Source: Labia minor (taxonomy: Eukaryota > Arthropoda > Insecta > Dermaptera > Spongiphoridae). Taken from it: DNA of 64,000 bases. Each line of letters begins with the position of its first letter. The first letter of the stretch is position 1. This document shows, piece after piece, positions 34,566 to 47,341 of this stretch. The stretch lies in the NCBI GenBank assembly GCA_963082975.1, contig OY720344.1, positions 27,315,172 to 27,379,171 of the forward strand, written 5' to 3'. The position numbers and the translations under genes were made by a program. The notes below the pieces were generated by a model. It had not been told where the DNA came from, ran no database searches, and saw nothing but the letters and a program-made list of their open reading frames with translations.

Positions 34566-35216
34566 AAGTTGACCTGTGGCTAGGTCCGAACCGACCGACG
34601 GTTTGAAATAAATTAATTTCCAGCTACAGAAACAATTTCAAATAATTTTAATATATCTATTAATGTAATAAAAAACAGATAGGCATATAACATAAATATT
34701 TTTAATTTTATTTTATTTATAATATATATGTAAGACCAGGCTGTGACGTCATGAATGGCTGGATGACGTCATATAATTTTAAATTAAGAAAAACCTATAA
34801 AGATGATTTTTCTCGACAATAAAACCAATACAAAGTGAATGATTCGTGATGATATGTAAAAAATCTCCTCATGTGAAATTTGGTGTGAAAATAACCCTTT
34901 CCTTCCTATCGTCGATCGCTAATACTACCACTTCCGGTTTCCGGAATTGCACCAAAAGTTGATCAATTCATCCCACTGATGCATTAAGTAAATATACCAA
35001 ATTTCATCAAAATCGGTTGAGCCGTTCAGGCTGTACACATCTATACGGACGGACAGACGGACAGACGGACGGACGGACGGACGGACGGACAGACATCATG
35101 CAAAAATACTTTTTTCTGTTTAGAAAATGCATGATTCGTGGAGATATGTAAAAATCTCCACATGTGAAATTTGGTGTGAAAACAATACCTCCCTTACTAT
35201 CGTCGGTCGGTAAAAA
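34566..35216 (-). repeat. R1 interspersed repeat, copy c
   Basis: A full-length R1 copy in reverse, about 651 bp. On the plus strand it starts AAGTTGACCTGTGGCTAGGT and ends ATCGTCGGTCGGTAAAAA. It contains both related modules, the core at 34997-35027, and the longest (GGAC/AGAC)n tract of the family (35045-35095). Confidence 0.9.
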
Positions 35217-38145
35217 GTAGTCTCAGTGAAGAGTAGGGGATTCAATATTAATAAATAACAAAAAGAGTTGTTTTGAGCTTATAGCAACTACATTAGTTTA
35301 TTGACTATAATAGGGTCAAAAAAAAAAAACTAAGAAATAAGAACTTACAAAATTTTGGTGATTTATATGATAAAAAAATAATTTCCATAAGGTTCCTAAA
35401 TTTAACAGAAGCAAGTTATATAAGAAGAATTTTCGAATCCCGGTGGTGTTATCGTTATATTCATGACTCTCTCATGAGATATTCAATTTGGTAAATTTGA
35501 ATCTTTTTACAAAAGGCAATATTTTCTTTCTAGAGAATAGTGTAAGATTTAAAAGATTTTGGATTTATCTAATACATTTCCGTCTCCCTAAAGATACATA
35601 CTATCTCTTTCATGATGTCCTTCAAAAGAATTTCAATTTAATTTCATGTGCTTTTGACATTCTTTCTAATACAAATCGATTTTATATTGCTCAACTGTTG
35701 ATATTTTATAATTTCAATCAAGCCAGAGCTTTATCTTTTAAATTAAAAACCTATAATGATTTCTCTTTATATTTAAGTATTTAACCAAAAACATTTTCAA
35801 AATTTCCACCTCTCCTACTCCATACTCATTCCTCCCCTCTTCGCACCCTCTCCGTATTTTATATTCTTATTATCTAATAAATCATCATACTTTTTGGTTA
35901 GTGTTCTTATTACTAAATAAAATATATAAAATACTCATGAATAATTTATGTCAGGTTTTTTTTTATAAATTCCTTTAACTGGTTCTAATGATTAGTAAAA
36001 TCCTAAAAAAATAAATAAAAATCTAGTAAAAAAATATTAATCAAAAGCAACTTTAATTATAAATTCTTTAAAATATTTATATTTATTTATAAATTAAACA
36101 ATATATTTCTTAATATATACACAGTAGATCAATAAATGAAATATTTTTTATTATTAAATCAATACACTGTTTTATTAATTAGAAGAAAGTGTGAAAAAAA
36201 TGTGTCGCCTTGCCAAAAAATAAAGAAATACTTGGATCAATACCTCTTAAAATTCTGTGGAGAGCTCTTTATGTCCCTATAAAGGCGACAACGAAACAAC
36301 CACCTGCAAGGTAATTAAATCTTTAAAAGCACATAAACAGATTTGTTTTAAAACTAATTATATATTTTTTTTCATTTATAATGATATAAAAAAATCAATT
36401 TATAATTAATTGTGATAAAAATAAATATAATACATAATTATTTATAAGAAAAATTAAATTATTAATAAAAAAAAAATTAAGATAATAAAATAGAAAAATT
36501 ATTTTAAATATAATATAAACATTTTCGATTTTATATAAATTCAAATATTTTCTTTTTAAACTTTAAATGTTTTGAATATAATTGCAATCAAAAGAAATAA
36601 TATCTTATACTGTTAATTTAAATAGATATGATTGCCCCCCAACCCCCGTAAATCATTATTACTATTTAATATTCATGGAATAGAATATAATTTTATATTA
36701 TTATAGTAATTGATTTCAATATTTTAATAATTTTTATGTATAATATATATTTTTTTATTAGATATATTTTTAATATAAAAGTTTTATAATTAAAAGTTTC
36801 AATTGATAAGACTTAAACTTTTTTATTTTTTTAATCCTCTATCAATAAAAATATTTATATATATCTTTTAAGAAAGATTTGTTATTCATTATAAAACAGA
36901 TAAATAATATATATAGTTTAAAAAAAAATATAAATTATTTTTCCAATAATTCAGAATAATATAATTATATCTCAATAACGATAAGAGAATAAATTTTTAT
37001 CTAATTATCTTAAATATAGACACAAATATAATTATTCAAACATAAATAAGTTTAATAATAAACAATATTAAAATATTAATTTTAATCATTATTAATATTT
37101 TCTAAAATAATATTACATCCCTAAATATGTTATCAATAATAACATTACTTTACCCTGATATACATAAATGCATAATATAGTATATGTTGTCTAAATGTAG
37201 TCAGCTTGGCACATATTCGATTCGGTTTTCACTTCTAGTACTGAATTAGTAATTCCATCAAGCTAATTGCTTTTGGAGGTTCGTGTAAAACCCATCCCTT
37301 TCACTATTCTAGAAATGTCAATCAAATATTAAGAACATCTCGAAGCATGCGATGACAGGACGAATAATAAGAACACAAAGACACTTGAAAATCATTCTTC
37401 ATTGGTTGGTTAATGCCCTATTTAGAAATGGATGATTCAATTTAAAATGGATTTACTTCAATTTCTCTAGCAATGACAGTCATCTCAAATAATCATATGT
37501 GTTAAATATACACTTATCGGTTGATCTTGAAATATTTCTTAAAAACAATTTTCATTTAAAATATTTATTAAATAGTTATGTCTATGTGTGAGGGTGGGTG
37601 TCTATTTTTTAGTAATATAATTTAACTGAACTTACTCTAATATATCATTTCTCATATTTAATTAGAGAACTTATGTAGGGTAGGTCTGATTTATTCTCTC
37701 ATTCTCTCAATATATTTACAAAGGTTATTGTCCAAATGTCAAAAATAAATTCCAAAGCCCTTGATATTATTTATCTGTTTTTTTTTCAATTTCAAGTAAT
37801 ATTAGTAAAAGTAACAAGTTAAAAAATAATTATAAATAAAAAAATGTTTAAAAAAATCTTTTATTTATAGAAATTAGAAAAACATCAAATAAAGTAAACA
37901 ATTTTTATCAATGAATCTGTTAGAATAAATGAAAAAAAATAATTTAAAGTCTTGTGTACGCAGATTTTTAATTTTTTTTTAACAGTCATGAATTCATTTC
38001 AGATATTTGGACAATAATGTTTGTATATTGAGTGAATGGGTTAGTAAATCACATTTGTAAATAACGTAAGCAATGAGAAATGATATATTAGAGTAAGAAG
38101 ATTCTACACACACACACCGAATAATGAATAATTTCTAATTTTTCT
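35217..38145. other. AT-rich DNA, no confident gene
   Basis: An open frame of about 100 codons (35464-35784, +) has no ATG near its start and no recognised domain. The segment 37195-37440 is a little less AT-rich without recognisable content. Otherwise low-complexity AT. Confidence 0.45.
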
Positions 38146-38785
38146 TTTTTACCGACCGACGATAGTAAGGGAGGTATTGTTTTCACACCAAATTTCACAT
38201 GTGGAGAGTTTTACATATCTCCACGAATCATGCATTTTCTTAACAGAAAAAAGTATTTTTAGCATGATGTCTGTCCGTCCGTCTGTCCGTCCGTATAGAT
38301 GTGTACAGCCTGAACGGCTGAACGGATTTTGATGAAATTTGGTATATTTACTTAATGCATCAGTGGAATGAATTGATCAACTTTTGATGCAAATCCGGAA
38401 ACCGGAAGTGGTAGTATTAGCGATCGACGATAGGAAGGGAATGGTTATTTTCACACCAAATTTCACATGAGGAGATTTTTTACATATCACCACGAATCAT
38501 GCACTTTGTATTGGTTTTATCCTCGAGAAAAATCATATTTATTAGTTTTTTCTTGATTTAAAATTATATGATGTCATCCAGCCATTCATGACGTCACAGC
38601 CTGGTCTAACATATATATTATAAATAAAATAAAATTAAAAATGATTCTATTTATTATTTATGTATCCATATCTGTTTTTTATTACATTAATAGATATATT
38701 AAAATTATTTGAAATTGTTTCTGTAGCTGGAAATTAATTTATTTCAAACCGTCGGTCGGTTCGGACCTGGCCACAGGTCAACTTA
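38146..38785 (+). repeat. R1 interspersed repeat, copy d
   Basis: About 640 bp, from TTTTTACCGACCGACGATAG to GGCCACAGGTCAACTTA. It contains left module A (38151 onward), the GTCY tract (about 38271-38294), the core GAACGGCTGAACGG...GATGAAATTTGG (38312-38342), module B (GATCGACGATAGGAAGGGAA near 38421) and the tail with AAACCGTCGGTCGG. Modules A and B are diverged direct repeats of about 90 bp. Confidence 0.9.
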
Positions 38786-40121
38786 TTTAGAATTACTTTT
38801 ATGATAATTAATTAAAAACTATCATACACTTAAAAATCAATACAAAATAATATAAATATAATAATATTATTTTATTTTCCTAATAAGCTTTAATTCTACA
38901 GAAAGCTATTCAAAATTAAATTTCTCCACTTTATTGAATCAATCTACCTAAATGTATATTTATCATTACATTATTAAATAGAAATTCTCAATTCCCTAAT
39001 TCTATATATTGTGTTTTATAATTAACGCTTTGAAAATACTTATGAAAGATTTCTTTGTTCGAAAATCTCTTCTTTAAGAGGCTTAAGGAATTTGTTGAAT
39101 TTCCATATAGCCTATTCTCGCATTATCATATCTAAATTAAGCAAAAAAAAAAAAATTAAGACTTTTAAAGTAATATTTCACTATACTTCGCCTCCTTCTA
39201 CACTTTTTTTTGTCTTCGTTGTTGTTATTAAATTATATATTATAATAAATTCATTTTTTTTTTCATTTCTACCTGTGAAAATAAAGATTAAATATTCTTA
39301 TAGAGATATGGCATGAATAATATTAAAAAATTCTTAGTTAGTCTTTTGAAAGCTTAAAATAAAGAAGTAGAGTTGATATTTATTGAAATAATTATTATTT
39401 ATTCTTCTTAATTTTAATAGATTAGATAAATAAATTAACTCGAAAAAATCGTATTTTTATCAGAAAATAAAGATTATTAAATGTTTGTCAAAGTAATAAA
39501 AGAACCATATTAACATTATATTCTATTATTTTTTTTTATTTGTTAATTTAAAATGACAATTTTTTTTAACAATCTTCAATTGATAAAAGGCACTGAAAAA
39601 TAATAAAAGCAATATATTAACGATAAGTTATTAAAAACACTACTTTATACTGAAGCAGTATAGTAGTATAATACAAGCTTCTAATGATGACTATCGATAA
39701 CTATCGAAATGATAATAACATTTAATACAATTTATATTGAAACTTAAAACCTAGTGTTTTTAATATCTTACCTTTAACTATTGATTTTATTATTTATTTT
39801 TTCAGTTTCTTTTATAAATTGAAAATTGTTGAAAAAAATGTTCATGTTAAATTTCCAAATAGATACTATGTTTCAACGAGAACTGTCCGTTCAATCTGAA
39901 TTTATTTTTTATTATTAATAAAAAAGTTTAAATAATATTTATTTACATATTCTTATATAAATACATCTATATATATTTCCAAGATTATTTATTTTATTTA
40001 AAATTTAATATAAAATAATAATTATATTGTATTGTAAAAAAATATCTGTACAATAGGTTATAGAGAATGTTGATAATAATACATAAATACATTCATTATG
40101 ATAAATAAATTAATCCGCTAT
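38786..40121. other. AT-rich DNA, no feature seen
   Basis: Low-complexity AT sequence. The open frame at 39092-39316 is composed of homopolymer runs and is not supported. Confidence 0.5.
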
Positions 40122-40213
40122 CTCTCCATAACGATACCTCGTTATAACGACATTGTTAGATGTTGAGCATGGATGTATATATATCGGGATTCTCTGGGAT
40201 TCACACAAAAAAA
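40122..40213 (+). mobile_element. Probable 5' end of a pogo/Tigger element
   Basis: CTCCATAACGATACCTCGTTATAACGAC-type sequence, given here in outline, is typical of Tigger termini (…CCTCGTTATAACGA…). It lies directly upstream of a Tigger transposase start. The matching right end was not found. Confidence 0.5.
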
Positions 40214-40613
40214 ATGTCGAACAAACGAAAAGCGATAAGTTTAGAAACAAAATTAAATATAATAAATCGTGTAGAAAAAAGTGAAAAAAAATGAAGTGTC
40301 ACTAGAAAGAGGATTATCTTATTCAATTATTTTAACAATTGTAAGCCAATCAAAGACAATAAAAAGATCCGTTTAAAACAATACTAAAGTGACTTATAAA
40401 AAAATTGCCGTAGTAGCATCAGAGAAAATTTTGAAAAAATATTAAGTTTTTGGATTGACGATATGAGTCAACCTCAAATACCAGTAAGTTCAATGTTAAT
40501 GCACAATAAAGCAAGAAGTTTGTTTAACTTCTTAAAAATGAGACAATATAGAAGATTTTATGGTAGCTTGTGGTTTGAAAAATGTAAACATAGAGCCTTA
40601 ATAAATTCTCGTT
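40214..40613 (+). pseudogene. pogo/Tigger (CENP-B-like) transposase N-terminal relic
   Basis: An ATG at 40214 opens MSNKRKAISLETKLNIINRV and EKSEKK before a stop at codon 27. In shifting frames the sequence goes on with LERGLSYSII-like, then FWIDDMSQPQIPVSSMLMH, and finally SLWFEKCKHRALI. This is the order of the CENP-B N-terminal helix-turn-helix and the Tc5-type DNA-binding domain in Tigger/jerky proteins. Several stops and frameshifts break it, and the DDE domain is absent. Confidence 0.75.
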
Positions 40614-42142
40614 AAAAACTTTAAAAAAATCAAGATTTATCATATTATTTACATATAACCGCTAATTTTAAATATAATAATTTTAATTTATTATAAATAA
40701 TAAAAGAAATATTATAAAATATTTTTTTTTAATTTAGTAACCTATCACTATTCCTGTGTAATTTTGAATATGTATTTAAAAGAAAAAAAGAAAATAAATC
40801 AGAAATCCATGTTTTGAATAAATTCTATTCAATATATTTTATTAAAAATACTGTAAATAAATATAATATTTTATGTAAATGCATATTATTCAAGAACATT
40901 ACTCGCAAATCATTATATCAGTATTTTGGAATTGATTATTTTTATATACATTTGTAGTTGGGTTCTAATATATGATTCGACAAGCAACGATTCTATTAAA
41001 TGAAATTATTATTTACATTATATTTACTTTATAATATAATATTTATCCATGTTTAATTGAATGATTATTTATGAATTAAAATGGAATATAAATACAGTTG
41101 CGATTTTAATATTATAATCTAAAATTGATTATAAATGAAATACATGCAAATAATGAATTTCCAACAAAATATTATATTAATTATAAAATAGATATTACAC
41201 ACATAGAGAATTTTATAGGTTTAATATTTGGAAAAGAAATAAATATTTTATTATTTATGATTAGTATTTTCGAAAAAATAATTTATTAGTTATATTTTTA
41301 GTAAAATTATTCAAAATAATTTTATTAATTAATTATTAATAATATTTTTCAAAATAAAATATTAAAATGATTATAAATTATTAAATATTTATCAATAATT
41401 GTATTACTGTTCACAAATATTGACCCACGGAAATATGTTCAATTATTTCAAATTATAGATGCTGAAAACTATAACACAATAAAAAAATATTAGCATTATT
41501 TTTTTTATTCACAGATCCATAAAAATTATTTCTTTTGATATTTCAAATTTAAATTTTTAAAACGTTCGCTAAAAATTCATGGTTTTAATATTTTAATATT
41601 CAGCATGCTATAACCTATGTGTGTATATAAATGAAAGTAAAAATTTAAAGAACAATTTAAATAACTTCTCCATTATTGATTCTTTGAAATTTTTTTTTTT
41701 TTTTTTTTGGGTTTTCTAATATAATCCTGCAATTGTGTTCAAATTTTGCCGATAAAAAATATTGATATCAATGTATAAAGTGTGGGAGAGTGCATGACAA
41801 AAGAGCCACATTGAATAGAATTGAAAACATACAATTTATTCGGGAATGCGGTTAGAAAAAGTGATGGTTGAATTTATATCTATTTTTCTATAAAAATATG
41901 CTCATATTACCCGAAAAAGTTTATATATATTATAAGATTTTTATTTATTATTTTTAAAATTTCTTTTTCTTTTTGAATGTATAGAATCAAAACAATTTAG
42001 ATTTATGGAAGTGAATATATTTTTTTTTAATTTTTTAAGTACCTACATACCTATAACATACAAATAAATAAGAAGTCTGGAACATTGTCATGATGATGTT
42101 AATGAAATATTTTTTGAATTTCAAATACGTGTATTCTAGGTA
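40614..42142. other. AT-rich DNA, no feature seen
   Basis: Low-complexity AT sequence with a T21 run near 41690-41708. No gene or element is recognised. Confidence 0.5.
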
Positions 42143-42810
42143 ATAAATTTAAGTAAAAAGAAATCTTTTTAAAAAACACACTTTACTTAAAATTGCACTA
42201 AAAAGTATAAAATAAAATCACTGTAAAGTGTGTGCGCCCAATAGTGGAAGCAAATGTTTTACGGTGTTATTATAATTTGAGAGCACACACTTTACAGTGA
42301 TTTTATTTTTTACTTTTTAGTGGAATTTTAAGTAAAGTGTTTTTTAAAAAGATTTCTTTTTACTTAAATTTATTTTATACTTTTTAGTCGTTATTTTAAA
42401 TATTCACGATGAAAGGTTCTCCTTGTGAATTATTTAGAGATGTTTTGACATTTGTAAATATAATGTGTGTTGCAAAAACTTTTAGTTTAAAACAGGGCTT
42501 CAGCGCCTCTAGAACTGCTAACGCCATCTATGATTGATATAGTGAACTATTCCATATTCCGCATATGAAAGTTTAGTTAATTAATTACCACTAATAGATA
42601 AATAATTCAGTGGATTTTTCAATTGATCCGTGTATTATTAGCAGGAGCAAGCGCGTATGCAAAATTTCAAGTTGATTGAATGACGGGAAGTTGTTGAAAT
42701 ATCGATTATAAAATGCCGCGGACAAACCGCGTACAAACAAACGGACAACCGGACAACCGGACAGTGTGAGTTAAGTAAAGTGTATTAAAAAGAAGTTTGT
42801 ACTAATATAT
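42143..42810. mobile_element. Foldback-type non-autonomous element with a large palindrome
   Basis: Arms 42143-42235 and 42283-42373 are imperfect reverse complements of about 92 bp around a 47-bp loop. Only a 2-bp indel and a few mismatches separate them. A third copy of the arm sequence, TTAAGTAAAGTGT...AAAAAG, closes the element near 42773-42800, giving inverted ends. Inside is a less AT-rich segment with a (GGACAACC)n tract (about 42740-42762) and a core on the minus strand (42661-42690) related to R1 and R2. No coding capacity is seen. Confidence 0.65.
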
Positions 42811-44513
42811 AGAAGTAATACATATTATTATATCATTTTAGATTAATTCAAAAAAAATATATCCCAAGTGTAAAAGTGTTTATTTTTATATATTATATAA
42901 AATATTATATGATTATAAATAAAAACATTTTATTTATAATCATTCTCTGTTGCATATAAAAAAATTATAGTATAATAGTATCTTTATAACAAAATAAAGT
43001 GAAGTGTAAGGTAGGTACCAGTTTATTATTGAAATAATAAATGTAAACTAAAATAACTTTCATTTTGATATTTTTTATTTAAAAAAATATACAAATTTAT
43101 ATATTTAATTTTTTTTATTTTTTATTTTCCAATTTAAATTTTACATCTTCCCATTTTTTGTCAATAATAAAATATTTACAAGTATTTACATTATAATATT
43201 TACAAATGTTCACTGAATTTTGAAAAAATGGGAATATGACAGGGAGGAGAGAAAGTATTGGGCATTAGTGGGTAATAAGGCAGATAATAGTACGGGAGGG
43301 AATCGAAGAGATTGCGTAGATAGGGGCAGCGTTCTAACGCCAATGGAGAAATGTATATTTAATATAATATACAAAGTTTTATATAGTTAAGTATATACAA
43401 TATGAAGAATGAAATGAGGCGGAGATACTATTTTCGTAATTTTAGCATGATGATTGTTGGAAGAGTTATATGGGAAATTAATAATGGTATAAAAAAGAAA
43501 AATGAAACTTTTTTTAGATTGTTTAATACTTATAAAATAAATACTATTAAAAAAGGATATTAAAATTTAAAAAAAAAAAAACAATGATTTTTTTTAATAA
43601 AGAAAACTTATTGAACATTTTCATTTAAATAAGTTCTAATTTAGAAGGAATTAATTTTAAATATTGGCAACTGTTCAAAGGAATATTTACCTATTCTTAG
43701 GTTTGGAAAGGATTTTGCAAGACTTAGCCGCCCTTAAGCACCTTTGCTCGGTTCATGAAAAATTTTTTCTCAACTAGTCATTTAGTATGTAGTTTAACAC
43801 GAAAATATGTGTTTATTTTTCGATGTCCTCTCTTTTTATCATAGCTTCTCTCATTTTTCTACCTTCCCTCCGTAAAATTACCTTCAAAAAACTTTAATTT
43901 TCTTTTTTCACATTGTTTTATTATTTAATCTTTGAATCTATATTGTTTGATACTGTAGCAGAAAGTCTAATTAATTTGTATATAAAATTTACAAAGCACT
44001 CATAATTAAAAGAACATTTTCCAATAAAAAAAAACAAATTCAATTTGATTAGTAAATAGATATTCCATTTGAAATGTTCATTTATATTCAAAGTTAAATA
44101 TCAGTATTTATATATCTATATCATTATATTTGTTCATCCAATTTTGAGTATAGGTATAACGAGAAAGAGCATAGAAAATATATGAAAAAGTTTATTTTTA
44201 AGTTTCTCGAGTGATAAAATAAACGTAAGCCCTTTCAATTTGAACTTTTCACTGAAAAATATGTTTTGTTATTGGCAATATAAATAAAAATATAATTTTT
44301 ATAAATCTTAAAAACTTGGAAGCATCTATATCACATAATAAAATAAATATATTTTAATACTTAATAATAAATTAGCTTTTGTTAGACTTAAAAATGAACT
44401 TATTATTAATGTTTATGATAAGCATGTTATATTTCTTATATGAATTATATGAAATAAATTTGATGATGTAGAAAAGTTGTTTTTATATAAAACTTAAATT
44501 AATCTAATAATAA
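42811..44513. other. AT-rich DNA, no gene seen
   Basis: Mostly low-complexity AT. Less AT-rich patches at 43225-43345 and 43690-43755 hold no recognisable feature. Confidence 0.45.
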
Positions 44514-45180
44514 CAGTGGCGTGCCTAGAACTTTTGCCGCCCGGGGCGATCTCCAGTTTGCCGCCCTTTCTATTATAAGTCAATCAAATAGTGGTTTTTA
44601 TAAATTAAATAAATTATTAAGTTATTTAATCAATATTAATTAATACACAGAGTAAATTTTTTTACACACGTAAACATATTTATATAATATTTACTCTTCT
44701 AGCTTTCATACTAGAAAAATCGTGTATAATGCTCTCAAAATTTACATTATTTGTAATTTCTTGTCCTGTTGACAATATTGCAAGATTTTGTAGTGTAATT
44801 GACTCATTGTAGAACGAAGATAATTTTGCCGAACAAAATCTTAAAGATGCGTTTACGAATTCAACGAATTTTAATGAATACAATAAAGTAAAATTATTAT
44901 CCTGTTCTTGGAATTAGAATTCAAAATTTACACTAAAATGCATTTATATACACCGAGGAATAATATTCGAAATCATATAGTTGGTCATAATTTATATAAA
45001 TCAAATAGTAAACTTATAATAATCATAATAATCATTTATTATTCAAAAAAGAAAAAAAAAATAAATATGAAATGAATAAGTTGCTTTTTACAACTATAAC
45101 TAAATATAAAAAAATGCCGCCCTAAGATAAGTACCGCCCGGTGTGGACTGCACCCACCGCCCCCCTTAGGTACGCCACTG
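44514..45180 (-). mobile_element. Internally deleted hAT element with 8-bp target duplication
   Basis: The ends are CAGTGGCGTGCCTAGAACTT at 44514 and CAGTGGCGTACCTAAG on the minus strand from 45180. The flanks are AATAATAA on both sides (44506-44513 and 45181-45188), a perfect 8-bp duplication typical of hAT. GCCGCCC-rich sequence just inside each end is also inverted. The interior keeps the last part of a hAT transposase on the minus strand. Confidence 0.92.
44680..44883 (-). pseudogene. hAT transposase C-terminal remnant
   Basis: The open minus-strand stretch includes LQNLAILSTGQEITNNVNFE followed by SIIHDFSSMKARR, just before the stop. That matches the C-terminus of hAT transposases and ZMYM-like derivatives (LAxLSIExEIxxxxxFxxIIxxFxxxKAR), after the dimerisation domain. 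The catalytic region is missing. It supports assigning the 44514-45180 element to hAT. Confidence 0.75.
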
Positions 45181-47341
45181 AATAATAATTAATAATAAAT
45201 ATATTAAATAAATAATAATAGTATTTTTACAACTTTCATTTATTTAATTATATTATAACATTTTGTTTTACTAAGCAAACTAATTGCTTTTAAAACCCAA
45301 TTATATATATGAATGTGTGAATCTGAAATTTATTCCTTAAAAATTAATGAAATTTTAACAAATAAATTTTATGATAAAATTCCAAGAAAATTTAAAACCC
45401 TTAATTAAATATCTTAATATTTTTATTATGATATTTACGATATTTTTTTTTTTAAATTCATTTGTATTTAATTTAGTATTAATGAATATTGTAAAAATTG
45501 TTATTAAAGATATCAGAAATAAATATAATAAGTGAGCGGGTCTCGCCAGCACAAATTCGAATGGTTCCTTTTCTATAGATAAGCAACTGAGTTATTTCAC
45601 TAGAAATAGATAATATAAATACAAAAAATATATTTTATTCAGTTTATATTGAACAGTGAATATGAAAAGACGCTAAGCTGGCTCGGTGATCGTTACTGGT
45701 TAATTAATAATTTTAATGTTTATTAAATAATTAATTATACAATTAATATTAATATTAAAGTCATAATTTATTTTACTTTAGTAATGAATATTTATTAAAT
45801 CTTTATATCTTAATTAGTTAAATCATATTATTCTCATTGATGGACGTGTCTTATCCTTTTCATTTCAATTCTACTATTTTAATTTTCTTATCATCAAAAT
45901 TTAAATTTTTAATTGATCATACAGAATAATTGAATTCATTCATTAATTATTTTTAGTAATAAAGTTATCTATAATATTATTATAATTATAATAAAACATG
46001 ATAGTACAATTAATACATCTTAAGTTAATTACTAATTATGAAAAAATTAATGTTAATCAGTCTACTTTTTTCTAATATTCTATATTACTCGCCCATATTT
46101 ATAATTACATATTTGTCTTTCTTATTTACCATTCATTGTTGATATGTGATAATATATGTATATTATTATTCATTTTGCTATTTAAAAAGAATATTTAAAT
46201 CATAAAAATTATGTCATGATTCAACATTTCAATTCATATGGTAAATAATAAAAAGATAGTTGGTCGATTTATAGTACACCTTGCCTAAAAAAGATATACT
46301 TTTAAATTTAATTTAGTTAATGATGTATACTAATATGTTAATATAAAAAAAAATTATTATATTAAAGATATTAAAATATTTAAAAAATATCAAGTCAACT
46401 TTATTAATCTTTTAATTGCTTTATGTTTCAGGTAAGACTTCCTTCTCCTTTTTCAACAACTTTCACTTCAAGTCTTAGAGTGGTTATTAGAGTAAGTAGA
46501 AACTTTTTCTTCATATATTAGTCTTAAATGAAAGTTAATTATATATCAAATACTTATAAATTTTTAAATGTAATTTTTTTAAAATAATTTTATAAATCAT
46601 AATAGCTAGAGATATTTATTTAATTAATTAAAAAAAACATTCAACAGATATATATAAAAAAGTTGTTAAAGTTTTAAAATTATATTTTATCTTTTTTTCA
46701 AACAAACGTATCGTAATTATTGATAAAGATGATATCTTTTTACTTGTCACTGTCAGAAAAAGATTTTATTATTGCATTTGTTTTTTATATAAAGGAACTG
46801 GACGTATGAATATACAATCTAAAAACAATAGTATTTATCTATTTATTCAATAATTTTTAACCCTTTGTAAAATTAAATACCATTAGTCTTCATTTCATGA
46901 TTTTGATTTCATCTATCAACATGAGTAAATATTACAATATCAAATAAATTGAAATTGAGAGAGAAAAAAATACATTTTAATTTAAAGTTCAATTAAAATT
47001 TAATGAACATTTTCTAAATAAAATAATACTAAATTTAACTTTACATATATAGTTTATTGTCAATTCATATAATTTATATTTAATGAGGCGAAAGAGATTT
47101 AAAAAAATCTTGATTATCCCTCTTAAAATGTCAGTACACAGCAATTTTTTCTTTTTAACGTTTATCTCGATTAAAATTTGCTGATATATTCCTTAAGGGT
47201 TAAAATTGAAATATATTGATGATACCAGAATATTTTTTTGTCATGAAGTTATTGGTTGTTCTTAATTTAGAAATCAATTAATCGATATAGGTTATAAAAT
47301 TCACTTAAACTACTAATAATACATACATTAAAAGTAGTAAT
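45181..47341. other. AT-rich DNA, no confident gene
   Basis: Low-complexity AT, apart from a possible recursive splice site at 46421-46437 listed separately and a less AT-rich patch at 45535-45690. Confidence 0.45.
46412..46437 (+). promoter_or_regulatory. Candidate recursive splice (zero-length exon) site
   Basis: A T-rich tract ends TTTATGTTTCAG at 46431 and is followed at once by GTAAGA (46432-46437). An acceptor fused to a donor is the ratchet-point consensus of long arthropod introns. It is on the same strand as the candidate first exon at 28.7 kb. In AT-rich DNA this could be chance. Confidence 0.3.

Noticed and set aside
35464..35784. About 100-codon plus-strand frame
   Set aside because: No ATG near the start, AT-driven residue composition (F, L, N, Y) and no recognised domain.
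45355..45552. Minus-strand hydrophobic frame that looks like a signal peptide
   Set aside because: It has no ATG at its start (GTG), and poly-T/poly-A composition explains the hydrophobic residues.
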